The position numbers were made by a program, and so were the translations under genes. Source: Bugula neritina (lineage: Eukaryota > Bryozoa > Gymnolaemata > Cheilostomatida > Bugulidae). Taken from it: a stretch of DNA of 64,000 nt. Under the pieces are notes generated by a model that had not been told where the DNA came from, searched no databases, and saw nothing but the letters and a program-made list of their open reading frames with translations. The stretch lies in contig OZ037772.1 of the NCBI GenBank assembly GCA_964035545.1, positions 4,809,733-4,873,732 on the forward strand, written 5' to 3'. This document shows, piece after piece, positions 24,137-37,329 of the stretch; position 1 is the stretch's first letter; each line of letters begins with the position of its first letter.

Positions 24137-25099
24137 TTAGTTGATTCCTATAGGTCGAATAACTCTGTGAGAACGTGTACCTATTCTTAAAATGTTTCTC
24201 ACATGATCAATGTATTTTGGATGAAAATAAATAAACATGAAAACATTCACAATCCCATACAATGAAAACAGACTTGCACTGACTGTCTCTAATACAACAG
24301 CTAATTTTGCAAGAAAACTAAAACTCTGACAAATGAGAAATACGACACCGAGCGAAAAATGAAGTTGATAAAGCAGATAACTCCATATAATATATTTACT
24401 GGCTGATATCACCAACTCATCTCCTGGTAAATTTCTTTGAGCCATTAGCTTCAGTTTTTTCCATACTTTGACAAGGAAAAAAGATGTAATGAATGACAGA
24501 GCTAGGAGCTCGAGTGCATACAAGATATACACTACACTGTATCCCCTCTCTCTTGACACAACTTGTATTGCTATCGCAGTCCAACAGAATTCTACTGTTG
24601 GTATCATATTAAGTGCAAAACAGTTTAACACTCCTAGAAGATAAATTGTTCCAGTCATAGACTTTATATTGTTAATGAAAAGGTGTGTGCCATATCTGTA
24701 TGGGTGACACACTCCAATATATTTCTCAACGCTTGAAACTAGAAACACAAGAACTCTTGAAAAGGTTCCACATGCGATTATAGAAATTAGAAGTTTTGAA
24801 ACCCAATAAGCTGCTTGTACACCGAGCTGTAAAACAATTTCTTTAAGTTTACAACTGAAGAACACAGCATCCGAAATGCTGTATGTTATGTCAGATAAAC
24901 CGATGTTTACCAAAACCCAGAAAAATTTGGTTCTCTTAAGTTCTTTCATTCGGTTGAGTATAATGAGATGCAAGACATTGACAATAATAGAGAGGCAGTT
25001 TATTCCATCATTAATCTGTACAAATGAGTGGTAACACTTCTCTGTCTCATTGTGACATGGTAAAATCTCGTCATATGATGAGGTGTTGTTTCCTTCCAT
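24137..25099 (-). CDS. Rhodopsin-like G protein-coupled receptor, single exon
   Basis: The 320-residue protein has seven hydrophobic segments at roughly residues 33-53, 60-82, 92-118, 146-166, 185-208, 233-258 and 265-292. The extracellular N terminus has an N-glycosylation site (NNTS) and Cys residues. Cys in FFSCKL before helix 3 and in VEFCW of loop 2 could form the usual disulfide. The DRY box is EKY (VEKYIGVCHPYRY). The helix 7 NPxxY is degenerate (NVFMFIYFHP). The ligand is unknown; divergence suggests an orphan invertebrate receptor. The ATG at 25097-25099 is the first in frame. It lies opposite to, and between, the LRR genes. Confidence 0.8.
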   Translation of the reverse strand: MEGNNTSSYDEILPCHNETEKCYHSFVQINDGINCLSIIVNVLHLIILNRMKELKRTKFFWVLVNIGLSDITYSISDAVFFSCKLKEIVLQLGVQAAYWVSKLLISIIACGTFSRVLVFLVSSVEKYIGVCHPYRYGTHLFINNIKSMTGTIYLLGVLNCFALNMIPTVEFCWTAIAIQVVSRERGYSVVYILYALELLALSFITSFFLVKVWKKLKLMAQRNLPGDELVISASKYIIWSYLLYQLHFSLGVVFLICQSFSFLAKLAVVLETVSASLFSLYGIVNVFMFIYFHPKYIDHVRNILRIGTRSHRVIRPIGIN

Positions 25100-25174
25100 T
25101 TTCTATAGCAAGAGAAAATATATAATTAGTAAATCCACAAAATGATATGTATATACAAACTAACTATATATTCT

Positions 25175-26150
25175 TATTTTATATATTACGCAGGTCAAAA
25201 ATTATACTGATTGTTTTGCATAAAAAATAAATTAGAGTTGACAAAAAAAAATATAGATATCCAAGTATAAAAATGGCAAGAATTAGTGAAACTATGCGAG
25301 AGTTGAGTAGTGTGGAGCTATTGATATAGTTTTAGTGGTATGGAGTAATTTTGTTTATTTAGTTGCGGTTTTATTTGTTTAATGTAGAGAGCTTCGGCTA
25401 CTTTTCGATGGTGGATTCCTTTAAATGAATGATTTAAAACTGTTACATTGTCTATTGATATGTTTCCATGATTAGTGGTGGAAGAGTGTTGGTGACGGAC
25501 TACTTAGTGAAAAAGACAACAGGAAACACATTTTACTCCAGCTGCCTTATAAAGGAGTAACAGGAGAAAAACTAATCCGCTCCCTCAATAAATTAATTAC
25601 AGACTCTTTTTCAAATGAACTCAATGCCCGGATTTTATTTAAAGGAACCCCCTTAAGTTCACATTTTAATCTCAAAGATAAAACCAATAAAGAACACATT
25701 CACAACCTAGTCTACAAAATAACCTGCCCTGAAGCTACCTGTCAACAAACATATGTAGGCGAAACCGGACGTCGCCTATCACACAGGATACATGAACACT
25801 GCCATGACATCAATTCCAAAATTTATCAACACTCTTCCACCACTAATCATGGAAACATATCAATAGACAATGTAACAGTTTTAAATCATTCATTTAAAGG
25901 AATCCACCATCGAAAAGTAGCCGAAGCTCTCTACATTGAACAAATAAAACCGCAACTAAATAAACAAAATTACTCCATACCACTAAAACTATATCAATAG
26001 CTCCACACTACTCAACTCTCGCATAGTTTCACTAATTCTTGCCATTTTTATACTTGGATATCTATATTTTTTTTGTCAACTCTAATTTATTTTTTATGCA
26101 AAACAATCAGTATAATTTTTGACCTGCGTAATATATAAAATAAGATTCTC
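25175..26150 (+). mobile_element. Penelope-like element 3' fragment inside a long inverted repeat
   Basis: The arms at about 25175-25490 and 25828-26150 are inverted copies of one another over about 320 bp, with very few differences by eye. The central part and right arm form an open frame ending in TAG at 25998-26000. Penelope-like elements carry a C-terminal GIY-YIG nuclease and often show terminal repeats in direct or inverted orientation, as seen here. The reverse transcriptase part is missing. Confidence 0.8.
25509..26000 (+). pseudogene. Penelope-like GIY-YIG endonuclease domain (no start codon)
   Basis: This is a 164-codon open frame without an ATG. It contains LVYKITCPEATCQQTYVGE, then GRRLSHRIHEH, and later EALYIEQIKPQLN. 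These match the GIY-YIG nuclease core: LVY and YVG for the two name motifs, the Arg, and the catalytic Glu. The Cys pair around the first strand is typical of Penelope elements. The frame is intact to its stop, so the insertion may be fairly young even though the element is 5'-truncated. Confidence 0.8.
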
Positions 26151-26557
26151 TCCCTAAGTTTCAATAATTTACAATAACTGCCACTCTCTACTCTTTGTGT
26201 CATGCATAACGTCTAACGTAACATAATAATTTTTGAATTTCATTCATTGCTACTCTGAAGATGGGTACAGTGGTACCCGAAATATTAGTAGAATTATTTT
26301 ACCTATAATAAAGTAATAAATCAACAATGTTTCTCGTATACCTATTTATAATATATATATATATATAGGTAACTTTAGAGAAGAATAAAGATATTCCCCA
26401 CAAAGAAGCTGTCAGGCAAAGTAATATATCAAGCAACTGTAGAAGCTGCTAAAATTTTTGAAAAGCTTTTTAAAAATAAAATTTAATAGAAAATACATTT
26501 AAATGCTATTAACTAGTTCATTTGAGGCCAAACGATTTTGTAAGTTGTTAGCACACA

Positions 26558-27308
26558 GGATAGTTGAGGGCAACCTTTTAGCTTCAACTGCCTTGCTGAA
26601 ATTTGCATTGTAATCATATAAGAATTCAGTACCAGTAAAATAAAATCTCACCTAATTATGCTAGTGTCAAAATTTAAAAACTATGCTGTAGATCTTCTTT
26701 TTCTCCAGGGTAACTTTTCTGGAAATTTTAATTTTCATTTTTTTTTGCAAAGTTATACACAAAAAAACTGCCCAATTTTGGCCAATTTTGCCTGAAAAGC
26801 TGACTTTTCAGTACCAGTAAAATATCTCAGCAGCAAAGCATGATATCTGAATAAAAATTGCACTGCTGGAATCCTGAGATATTTTTCCAGTGTAAATTTT
26901 TTTCTTTTTCCAATAGCTCTTCTAGATTGCCCACTAATTGGTGATTTATACACTTAAAATGCCATATTTTTTCATAGTAAATTAGCAACGCGCAGTGCTT
27001 CACGCTTCAATGAGCACGTAGGGATGAGAAGATATTGGCGCGTACATGCTAATTATAGGCTTTGCTAGCCGACAGGCTACAATGAATAGCTAGCTCGGTG
27101 CTTGGTTTATGTAGCGCCTATAATGGAATGTAGATATATAACACAGCCCTAATGAAGGTTGCTGCTTACTGGTTGTAGTTTGACCTCAGGCTAAACAATT
27201 GCAAGTAAGCAACACGCAAGCCACCCGCAGGGTAGTATTATTCAAGAACCTAAACTACATTTTGAGAGAAATTTATGATATTCTTAGTGAAGATGCCCTT
27301 AACTATCC
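26558..27308 (-). mobile_element. MITE-like element, copy 2 (inverted)
   Basis: About 751 bp, the same family as 6911-7651 but in the opposite orientation. Ends GGATAGTTGAGGGCA and TGCCCTTAACTATCC (one mismatch). The shared internal frame lies at about 26753-26953 on the - strand. Confidence 0.75.
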
Positions 27309-27804
27309 TGTTTAACAAAATCAAAACGAATGCCAGTGGTTGACGACAAGTTTCAGGACAAACTCAAACAAGACGAAATATTGTGTAATTCTGAAAGTGG
27401 TGACCTAAAGGTCAATGAAGGAGACCCAAAGCTTTTATATGCCTTTCATGACATCATCCAAGAAGCCTGGAACATTGCTACAGTTCCTTAATAAAAAGGC
27501 AATAAACAAAGTATACCTTTGTGCATAATATTAATAGATGTTACTAACGCGTTTGACAACTTTGACCAGACTACTCTGTGGAAGATGCTCTGGAAACTGA
27601 TACCACCAGATCAAACTTTGTATTGTACTACTGACAACGTAACACAGCGAGAGAGAACCCTCTGATGCTATGTAACTGACAGAAATAGAATTTCATGAAT
27701 ACTCATTAGTTTAAACATGCGCTACGAACTAGTTGCTTGCCTTCGAAAAATATAGACATGAAGTTTGCAAATTAAATTTCCAAATTTGGCCTTTTTAAAG
27801 ACTT

Positions 27805-27870
27805 TTTCACACACACGCACACGCACACGCACACGCACACACACACACGCACACACACACGCACATATAT
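27805..27870 (+). repeat. CA/CACG microsatellite
   Basis: Repeating CACACG and CA units. Confidence 0.85.
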
Positions 27871-27935
27871 AATGTATAGTCACTTGAGCACTCTGGCTTA
27901 GGTTCTAAATATGTTTTAGTAAAACCATAAGTTTC

Positions 27936-28050
<115 letters not shown>

Positions 28051-28296
28051 AGGAAAAGAGCAATTTAATTATATAGATGTTGTTTTATTGTACTACTAAT
28101 AGTTTCATGCCTTTTCGGCACTCCTCAGGCACAATATTGACAAATTTAAATTTTTACATTAAGAAAATCAAAATGCTAAACACAAGGTAAAACGTAACGA
28201 AAACATAGCAGTGGCTGTATTGTTATATAGGTTTGTAGGTGTAAATTAATATATAAAAACCATAATGTAAAGTAAAAACATAATTTATAGCAGATG

Positions 28297-28298
<2 letters not shown>

Positions 28299-28382
<84 letters not shown>
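28299..28382. repeat. (AT)n microsatellite
   Basis: About 84 bp of AT dinucleotide. Confidence 0.95.
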
Positions 28383-28387
<5 letters not shown>

Positions 28388-28849
28388 CAATAAAATTAAC
28401 AATTGCATAAATTTTTTAGTTCCTAAATTTACTCAGAGTGTCTTAGATGTCACTATGCAAAGTTAAGTTATGGCAGTTGTAGCTTGCAAACATTTTGTGC
28501 TCTATAAACATTTATTATATGTTCAAAGATTTTCTCTGTGTTATTAAAACAGAAAAAAACAGCTTAATAAGTAACATTTAGCTTAAAGCATTAGCATCTA
28601 TTTTCCAGATTTTTTGAAGATAAGCTATTTGGTATATACTAGACCTAATTTAGCTATTGAGATTTATTTACACTTACTATATATCATATATAGCCTGTGT
28701 TATTTACACTTATCTTACATTTTCCTAATTTTCGAATATTATAATCTTCAACTTACTGAGAAAAATTAGTTTCTAATAATTTATTAAATAAAAGACTTGG
28801 TGCCCGGCTTACAGCTGCCATCAAAAAGCATTAAGAAAATGTCAACAAA

Positions 28850-30375
28850 AAGAGTATATATATATACAAAAGACGCATCACTCAATCGTACACACAACAA
28901 CCTGATGATCAGAGTCAATAAAATGAATATATAAGTTTATTTCATATCTAAAATTATATCAGTACCAAATATAAATAGCCTACTCAATTTTTCAAAACTT
29001 CGAGATCTTTTGATTCATTTTTTAATTGTAGAAATTTTACAGCTTATTTTTAAGAATTGCAAGAACTACTTGAATGGTATTAAGAAGATATCAAGAGAAT
29101 CTATTAACCTAGAGTAAATTTATATGCTCATTGAGTACTGCATAAGCCTGCTGACAACATTTTTTTTAGGCAATTTGCTTACAAGAGGTAAAAAAAGTAT
29201 TTGTACAAATTTATAACATCTAGTATAACAAAATGATCAGGCTAGTTACGGAAAGCAGTATAGAGGACTGGTACAGCAGCATATTGTATTAAAATGAACT
29301 TTGATGTAGAGAGATGACAACTCTGGTTAGCAACCTATTATTTCAATTAATATTGATTGGCAGAACTAGCTGCTTTTATAAATTGCTCTGAGCTAAATTA
29401 TTTATATTGCATAATATGCTAAAAAAGCGAAGTGTAAACAATGATATTATTTACTTTCCAATTAAACCAAAACACTATTAAAGAGTTAGTATGTTTAATA
29501 ATGTCATTTGACATGAGAAGACAACTACATAATCATCCGGTGTTCTGTCTAATTGTCATAATTACATAAAGTAAACTGCAAACTACAAACAAATAATGGT
29601 AATCAATTTACATCCTAAGGTAATAAATCAATTTGATTTCCCGTTAATTTTACTTTATGTTGAGTCAAAATTATATACATGAAAATCTATTCTAAACATG
29701 CCAGAAAATTTTAAGATAGTAATTGATTTTATGGGAAATAACTCTTCACTTTTCACTATTAGTTATGTAATATTTCATCAATAAATCACTCCAAGCTAAA
29801 CTAAGAAGGTAGTGGTATATACACAAACCCTTAACAATACAACACTATTTATTATCGCGCTTCTTAGAAACAACTTGGCTTAATTAATACTCGAGAGAAC
29901 TTTATATAAATTATTGAATGGTTCAAAATGTAATTATATCCCTAGAAGAATGTAGTTTATATATTATATATCTTTTTGTGAATTGTGTTATGTTTTGTAT
30001 TTCAATATTAAATACTTAAAATTTAGAGAGAGTAGAGATTGTGAGCCTATAGCGACTCTAAATATACCAGCGTAAATGAACCAACTATATTGGGTGATAG
30101 AGAGAGTAGAGTATGTGAGGTGCAGAGTGAATGACTAACTTATAAGCAATCCGCACACAATTAACCAGCATGCAGAGCACTGGAGCATTAAATTGAAAGA
30201 TGCACTACAAATAAAATGAGACCATTTTTCTAAATTCTTATCCAAGTTAAATTATAATTAAAATGTAGAATTATACCAAATAATACACCATAAATTATAT
30301 ACCGTACATATTAAACAATAAAACTTAAAGCAGTGTACACCAATGCTGCCTTTGTAATATTGTATATATAATATT
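28850..30375. other. AT-rich intergenic sequence, no gene seen
   Basis: Unique AT-rich sequence without a credible frame, RNA gene or repeat structure. Confidence 0.5.
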
Positions 30376-30378
30376 TTG

Positions 30379-30557
<179 letters not shown>

Positions 30558-31069
30558 CCTATATATATATGTATGTATTGTATGTATTCTGATATATGGA
30601 CAGCAGCTGTTTTGGCATTTCTCCTCTCATCAGTACAAAACAGAATATTGTGGCTCCTGACTTTGCAATATTAGAGTTACGTTAGTATTGAAGTTGCTTC
30701 AAAAGTTTTTGTAGGCGATGTTATTAATATATAGCTTAGTAATCTACAGATAAATATAAAAAATCGAATCTGAATTAATGAATAGCAAATTTTCAATCCA
30801 ATAAAAAGTTATTAAATTATGCACACCTAGTTAATTTTATTCAGACATTTTTCATAAAGAAAGTATAATAAACAAAATTGTTCAAATTGCAATTTTATGC
30901 TTGGTTTTATTAAATTTTGTTATTGTTTTGGTTTTTCCAGTTCGTAAGCAGTCGCTTTGAGGTTGCTAATTGAAATGACTGATTCTATATTGAGAATTTT
31001 GGTCTCCTATCACTTTGAACGACTTTTTAGAATAGAAAATGCACTTAAAATGCTATTGACTAGTTAATT

Positions 31070-32050
31070 CAAGAGAAAAAACTTTTGTCACTCATTGGTA
31101 ATTAAATAAAACCTATTACCAAAAGTTGAAGGCAAATTTCACAATAATTTCAAACAAGCCGTATTATTATGTAAATTTGAAGGTGGTAGCTTAAAGGTTA
31201 ATAAAGGAGACCCAAAGCTTTTATCTGCCTTTCTTGACATCATCCAAGAAACCTGGAATATTGCTACAGTTCTTCAAAAAAAAACATTAAATAAAATATG
31301 CCTTTGTGCATAATATCCATTGATGTTACTAACGCCGTTGACAATGTTGACTGGACTACTCTGTGGAAGATGCTCTTGAGGCTGAGATCTCCAGATCAAA
31401 TTTTGCATTGCATCACTGATAAAATAATACCGTAAAAGAAGAGGCTCTAAAGCTATTCATATGTCAAAAGAAATTGTTTTTATTCTAACTCTACAAAACA
31501 GTTACCTTCATTTCAAAACTATAAACATGAAAGTTTGCAATTTAAACTTTGAAATCTGGCATTTTCTAGGAATTTTCTCAAAGCTTAGAGCAATGTGCAT
31601 ATACAAATGAATAAATTGTCAGAATTTTTTAGTTTTTTGATTTACTCATGTAAAATGTCCTAGGTGTCACTATTGCAAAAGATATGCTAGCAATTGTGGC
31701 TTATAACAAAAACATTTTGTGCTCTATAAAAATGAACAATAATTTAATAATACAGAAAAACAGCCTAATCAGTAACACTTAGCTTAAAGCATTAGCAAAT
31801 ATTTTTCTGATTTTTTAAAGATGATCCATTCAGTATATACTAAAACAATTTAGCTAACCGAATTGATTTAAACTTACTACATATATATCGCCTGTGACCT
31901 TTACACTTATCTTTTATTTTCTTGGTGATCTAATATTATATATAACTTTCAGCATATAACTGAGAAAATCTGGTTTCTCATGAATTGATAAATCAAAAAC
32001 TTAATGCCTGGCCTACAGCTGCAATTAAAAACTCAATCAAAACCATTCAG
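31070..32050 (+). repeat. RT-bearing repeat, copy 2
   Basis: A diverged direct copy of 27320-28850, lacking the AT microsatellites. It shares the broken RT-like block (CTCTGTGGAAGATGCTC at about 31357) and downstream AACA.TTAGCTTAAAGCATTAGCA sequence. Confidence 0.6.
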
Positions 32051-32710
32051 AAGTGTCAACATAATGTTAAACTTATGATAACCAGTGATGTTCTTAGGAC
32101 TAGCAAATTTCCCGGGTAACTTATAAAATTGTTGGTATAGCGTACCCATTATTATACTTGAAGTACACATAGTTAATCTGACATAAACAGTCTATTATAT
32201 AGAGCTGTATAGTATTTTATATACTCATCTAGGGTTTCACTGTTTTTCAAACTTTAATAGGTTTGTTGTTTTAAATTATGATTCATGTTTTTAGCATATC
32301 TACATGTATAGGTTTGTTTTAGTGTCATTGATTATTATATTCTACTTTATTAAATTGGACTGGATTTTAATTGTAAACCTGCTTGGAAATATGCTCCTAT
32401 AACAAGCGTTTTGCATGCTGTCTAAATTTGAAAATTTGTCAAAAAGCCGTACAGGTAGTGATTGAGTTTATCACAAGTAGCTATTATTTATATAATTGTA
32501 GACTATTCTTCAACGTCAATTGATACAACATTTAGCATCAAATGGTGTAATATAATAACATGGCATTTTAAATTTTCCTGAGTCGATATAGATATATATG
32601 CAACGCATATGATTCAATATCTATATATAAACGATGTAACTTGCTTCACAATACATTTTAACCAATCACGTTAAATAATATTGTTAGACTAAACCAATAA
32701 TTCACCTTTT

Positions 32711-33012
32711 TATATATAAATTAACAAATATTCAAATAAAGTTTTAAGCAATCATATTGAGTTGATCCTGAAGTAGAGCCAATCAATGGCGTTGACTGAG
32801 GAGATTTGAATCACGTGATGCTGGCTCAGAATTGTTGCTTGAAGCCTAAATTTAGCGAAAGAGATAAGAGATAAGAGATAAGAAATAAGAGATACACTGC
32901 AATACATCATTAAAGATTCAGCAACAGCACACTAAAGGAACACCTGAGAAAAATTAAAAAACCAAACCAGATCAATTAATAGTCGAGCTTAGCTGTTTTA
33001 ATCTGTCTGCTG
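32711..33012 (+). promoter_or_regulatory. Candidate promoter and non-coding first exon of gene 2
   Basis: A TATATATAA run (32711-32719), CCAAT (32779-32783) and an E-box CACGTG (32812-32817) precede an (AAGAGAT)n tract and a transcribed-looking stretch that ends at a strong donor, CTG|GTAAGC (33013). It could splice to the acceptor at 33770 ahead of the first coding exon. The arrangement is suggestive only; transcripts would decide. Confidence 0.3.
32858..32896 (+). repeat. AAGAGAT microsatellite
   Basis: About five imperfect heptamer units within the candidate first exon of gene 2. Confidence 0.8.
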
Positions 33013-33621
33013 GTAAGCGTCATCCACTTTAAAAGATAATTTAGTCACAGAAGTCAAAGGTACAATTTATTTTTGTTGGATTTGTTGTTTTTAATTTACA
33101 CACGTTATAATTATTATATGGCATTGTTATATATATAGTCATGCTAGTATATCATGTAAGTGTATTTAAAGTTAGAGTTTGAACTGTACTCAGCTATAAT
33201 AAACCACCTGTTATCAGCTAATGCATGTAAACATTATTTAGAATATACTTTGATAAGATGACCTTTACTATAATCTGTTACTGTGTAGTTACAGTATACA
33301 CAGTGACACACACAGGCACACTGCAGTAGCAGGTAGGTGAGGCTACTGTTGAATTCTTAAACATTATAATATATAATAGTATATAATTATTATATCATGT
33401 TATATGTTATATATAGCATTTAGGATTGTTGTATTTCTGAGTTGAACAAGACTGATTAAAATATGTACAAAAAAGTTTTGTAAACATTGAATGGTAGTAT
33501 TAAGAAAACAACTATATATACATGTATATGTTTTGTGAATTCACCAGAATATTTGAAATAATGACATGAATGGGCTTACATATCACCACTAACTCTTATA
33601 TACCAGCTTATAACCAATTCT

Positions 33622-33727
33622 ATAGACACACAGACAGACTATTTACTGTAGACACACAGACAGACTAGTTATCGTAGACACACAGACAGACAGCTTACTG
33701 TAGACACGCAGACAGACTACTCACTGT
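33622..33727 (+). repeat. Minisatellite, about four 32-bp units
   Basis: Units read TAGACACACAGACAGACTA followed by a variable TTACTG-like end. It lies just upstream of the first coding exon of gene 2. Confidence 0.85.
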
Positions 33728-33770
33728 ATCATTGATACCTGAAATATTTCATTACCTTTTCTAATTGTAG

Positions 33771-33880
33771 ATCATCTAATAATGGAAACACAAAACTAGA
33801 ACATCTTCAACTGCTACAGATAAAAGTCAACATTAAAAAAAGTGTGGAGAAACTAGAAATGAGTCGAGACTCATCTACAG
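33771..33880 (+). CDS. Gene 2 first coding exon (candidate)
   Basis: The acceptor CTAATTGTAG at 33770 and the donor GTATTC at 33881. The frame that joins the next exon in phase 1 is open throughout, and its ATG at 33859 has a favourable context (GAAATGA). From that ATG it encodes only MSRDSST before the splice. An earlier out-of-frame ATG at 33782 opens a five-codon upstream ORF. If the true start is in an earlier exon, the whole exon codes (37 residues, helical, Lys/Leu-rich). Confidence 0.5.
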
Positions 33881-34029
33881 GTATTCCACCATGACTATAG
33901 GTTTCTCTTTCTTTCATATATTATGTTGAGTTGTTCACTGAACATGTATAAAACTACTAAAACTGTGCTACCAACAAAACATTTTAGCCGAGAATTTTTA
34001 TACTCTTCAACCATATCATATAATTACAG

Positions 34030-34258
34030 ATACGTACAGTGTCTGGTTCAGACACTCTGGAGAAGATCCACCCGATTTGTCATGGTTTCAAAAAGACACA
34101 CAAAAATACACCGTAGATGATATAAAGGAAGAGGTTAAAGGTCACACAATCACCCACATGATAGTAAATGGTGCTCTACCAGATAATATTCATCTGCTGG
34201 CTCCAGAGTTGAGACACTTGAGAGTGAAGAATGTGAAATCTGTCTCTAACCTGTCTGA
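34030..34258 (+). CDS. Gene 2 N-terminal exon, leads into the LRR array
   Basis: The acceptor ATAATTACAG at 34029 and the donor GTAAGT at 34259. It enters in phase 1 and leaves in phase 2, the phase of every LRR cassette. The 76 residues begin DTYSVWFRHSGEDPPDLSWF and end in LRR-like HLRVKNVKSVSNLSD, an N-terminal half-repeat. The middle (DIKEEVKGHTITHM) is not a recognised domain. The matching end phase and LRR-like end make it the natural N-terminal cap of the array. Gene 1 probably has a counterpart left of the window. Confidence 0.7.
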
Positions 34259-34818
34259 GTAAGTATCGGGTTATTATTAAATATATAAAGAAATATAAGA
34301 ATATCTTTAGTGGAGGTGACAACAAACACCAACGAGCTACCAATAGCTAGCAAAAAATTTAGCTCCCAAAAAAATTAACATATAAGCAGATTCTATATTA
34401 AAGTAATGTTTTTTCCCTCATATATATGATACTCTGTGTGTAATTTTGTAACATATCATCCATCTGATCTGCTTTGGTAGGCTTACATCTTGCCCAGGGT
34501 TTATAAAGTAAATGAGAAATAGTAAATAATACAGCATATATAATTTTAGAGTCTAAAGTCTAAACTCTCTATGAAGAATGTAGAATAACTCAATTTAAGA
34601 CCAATTGTTGAGCTATCTTACAAAATTACTTCCAACTATTAGGTTACATAGCTAGCTTCATTATGCTCATCTAAAATATTTCTAAATACAAGCAGAGGCC
34701 ATAGAGAATGCATAAAGTATAACAAAGTAATCTTTTCTGTTTTTATATTATTTACACTGTGCTGTGACCCTAATTCAAGCGTATTATGCTTGTATACCTT
34801 CATGTCCGGGCTGTCAGC

Positions 34819-35565
34819 GGATAGTTAAGGGCATCCTCACTAAGAATATCATAATTTTTTCTCAAAATGTAGTTTAGGTTCTTGAATAATACTACTCTGC
34901 GGGTGGCATGTGTGTTGCCTACTTGCAATTGTTTAGCCTCAGATCAAACTACAACCAATAAGCAGCAACCTCCATTAAGGCTGTGTTATCTATCAACATT
35001 CCATTATAGGCGCTTTATAAACAAAGCATCGAGCAAGCTATTCATTATAGCCTGCTAGCTAGCAAGCCTATAATTAGCATGTAAGGGCCAATATCTTCTC
35101 ATCCCTACGTGCTCATTGAAGCGTGAAGTGCTGTGCGCTGCTAATTTACTATGAAAAAATATGGCATTTTCAGTGTATAAATCACCAATTTGTGGGCAAT
35201 CTAGAAGAGTTATTGGAAAAAGAAAAAAATTTACCCTGGAAAAATATCTCAGGACTCCAGCAGTGCAATTTTTATTCAGATATCATGCTTTGCTGCTGAG
35301 ATATTTTACTGGTACTAAAAAGTCAGCTTTTCAAGCAAAATTGGCCAAAATTGGACAGTTTTTTGTCTATAACTTTGCAAAAAAAATGAAAATTGAAATT
35401 TCCAAAAACTTGTCCTGGAGAAAAAAAAGATCTACAGCATAGTTTTTAAATTTTGACTCTAGCACAATTGGGTGAGATTTTATTTTACTGGTACTGAATT
35501 CTTATATGATTACAATGCAAACCTCAGCAAGGCAGTTGCAGCTAAAAGGTTGCCCTTAACTATCC
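34819..35565 (+). mobile_element. MITE-like element, copy 3
   Basis: About 747 bp with the same 15-bp terminal inverted repeat as the copies at 6911 and 26558. Its internal frame (35161-35442) is close to those of the other copies. It sits in the first long intron of gene 2. Confidence 0.75.
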
Positions 35566-36211
35566 TGTGTAGGTACTTTATTAAAAGCATATGAGATGCA
35601 ATATTAGGCAGATTTTTGACCATTTGGCATCCATACTCTGGACCCTTACTAAACATTAGCCTATGTATTATATTGTAACATGTTAGTCATAGCGTCTTCT
35701 CCTAGTCTTCCCGTTTGGCATGCGGGAAGACAGTTTGACTGGTATATCCTGTGAAGCTACTGTCCGATCAGCTTGGATATAGGCACGTGACCTGACCCTT
35801 ATAAACAGTACCTTCCAGCGCGCAGAGCAGAATCGGCTAGGCTAGCAACTGGATAGAATGTATTCTTGTATTATTGTATTCTTGTGTTTTTTGACTCATG
35901 AAAAGCTTTTCCTAATTATATCTTATGTGTAAAACATATCTATTCTCTCACGTTCCTGACTACACATTTGACTATACATGTGATGCAATAATTGGCAACA
36001 TACAAAACATACCCACAAACTATAGTTTTGAAAACTATAACAATGGTGGCAGCGGTGAGATATTGCATGCAATGCAACTGCCATTGGGACAGTGAACCAG
36101 GATTAGCGTGGCAGAAATTGATTCCGGAGTACCCCTAGTGGCAGAAGGGCCGGCGCAGTCTCCATGACCTATGGAAAGTTAGCCTATACGTAAAATAGAT
36201 GAGAGGACCCC

Positions 36212-37006
36212 GTGCCACAAGGTGAGCAGGCGTACAGGTGTTGCCTGAAAGCACTTATCTTGACTGGCCAGGAGGATTTTGAACAGGTCACCCAGAAATT
36301 CAGCGATATAGTAGCCATTACACAATGGTCCCCCTGTGTGGCCCTGATACAGTTGTGGCTGGCGTTGGCAAAGAAGGCCAAGCACTATGGGCTAGGACCT
36401 AACGTCGACAAGATATTTGCTGCACTGTGAGCCTGCTTTGGCTCTCCGCTGTAGACGTCAGAGTCCGCCTGCAAGGGTTGCGGCGTGACCCACGTACGTC
36501 TCTCCAGGAACATGCGGTTACGGTTGAAAAGTTGGCACAGATCACGTATGGCGACTTGCCACCTGTTAACCAAGAGCGTTACACCTTTGATGCTTTTATT
36601 CAGTCCTTTAATGACCTAAGTCTCTATTACCAGCTTCTGGCAAGAAGAGTCGTGATGGCCGAGGACGCTTTGCGCGAAGGCGAGGCCAATCTATTAGATA
36701 CCCACCTTTGTGGGGGTCGCGTGAGTTCTCGACAGGTCAATGTAGATTAGAGAGAGGATCACTATGGCCATCCCCCACTCACGTAGCGGCAGCCTCGCAA
36801 GCTTTTCATCAGACGCAGAGGTTACCCATATGCATGAGAAGATGGGGAAGCCAGTGGCAGCCCTAGCTCAATCCAAGGCGTCAACTTCTGCCACGTGCTG
36901 GGATTGTGGCGGTCACGGACATCTCCACGAGGAGTGCCCAAGGATGAGAAGGGAGGTAAACTCTCGCGGCCCCCAAATGTTTCCCTTCACCAGGAGCCAC
37001 GAGTGA
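36212..37006 (+). pseudogene. Gypsy-like gag remnant with CCHC zinc knuckle
   Basis: Three fragments in two frames (36212-36430, 36427-36750, 36764-37006). The middle one contains DPRTSLQEHAVTVEKLAQ, as in capsid regions of gypsy elements. The last holds CWDCGGHGHLHEEC, a Cys-x2-Cys-x4-His-x4-Cys nucleic-acid-binding knuckle. Base composition is clearly less AT-rich than the surrounding introns, which marks the insert. Confidence 0.75.
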
Positions 37007-37329
37007 GGGACTTCTTATGGGGAAACTGTCAGCCGTCCAAACGGATGCAACAGACCACCCCGCAAAGATGGCAAGTGCCACGCAGGACAGATCGACCGTA
37101 TGATAGATCCGATACCTTTACCTTGCCACTCTACAATACCTTCGACGGGTTGTCTAAACCAGAATCTGAGGGAAGACAAGACTTAGCATCTGAGGGAATG
37201 TTTTCCCCCCTCAAACACCCACTTGTGGCCGCCAGAGGTCACATCAGTCGCAGCTCAAAGCGAGAGAGTTATCTCCTGCAGAGAAAAAGCACGCTAGGGG
37301 GAGTAGAGGTACAACCCTACAAAGGCAGC

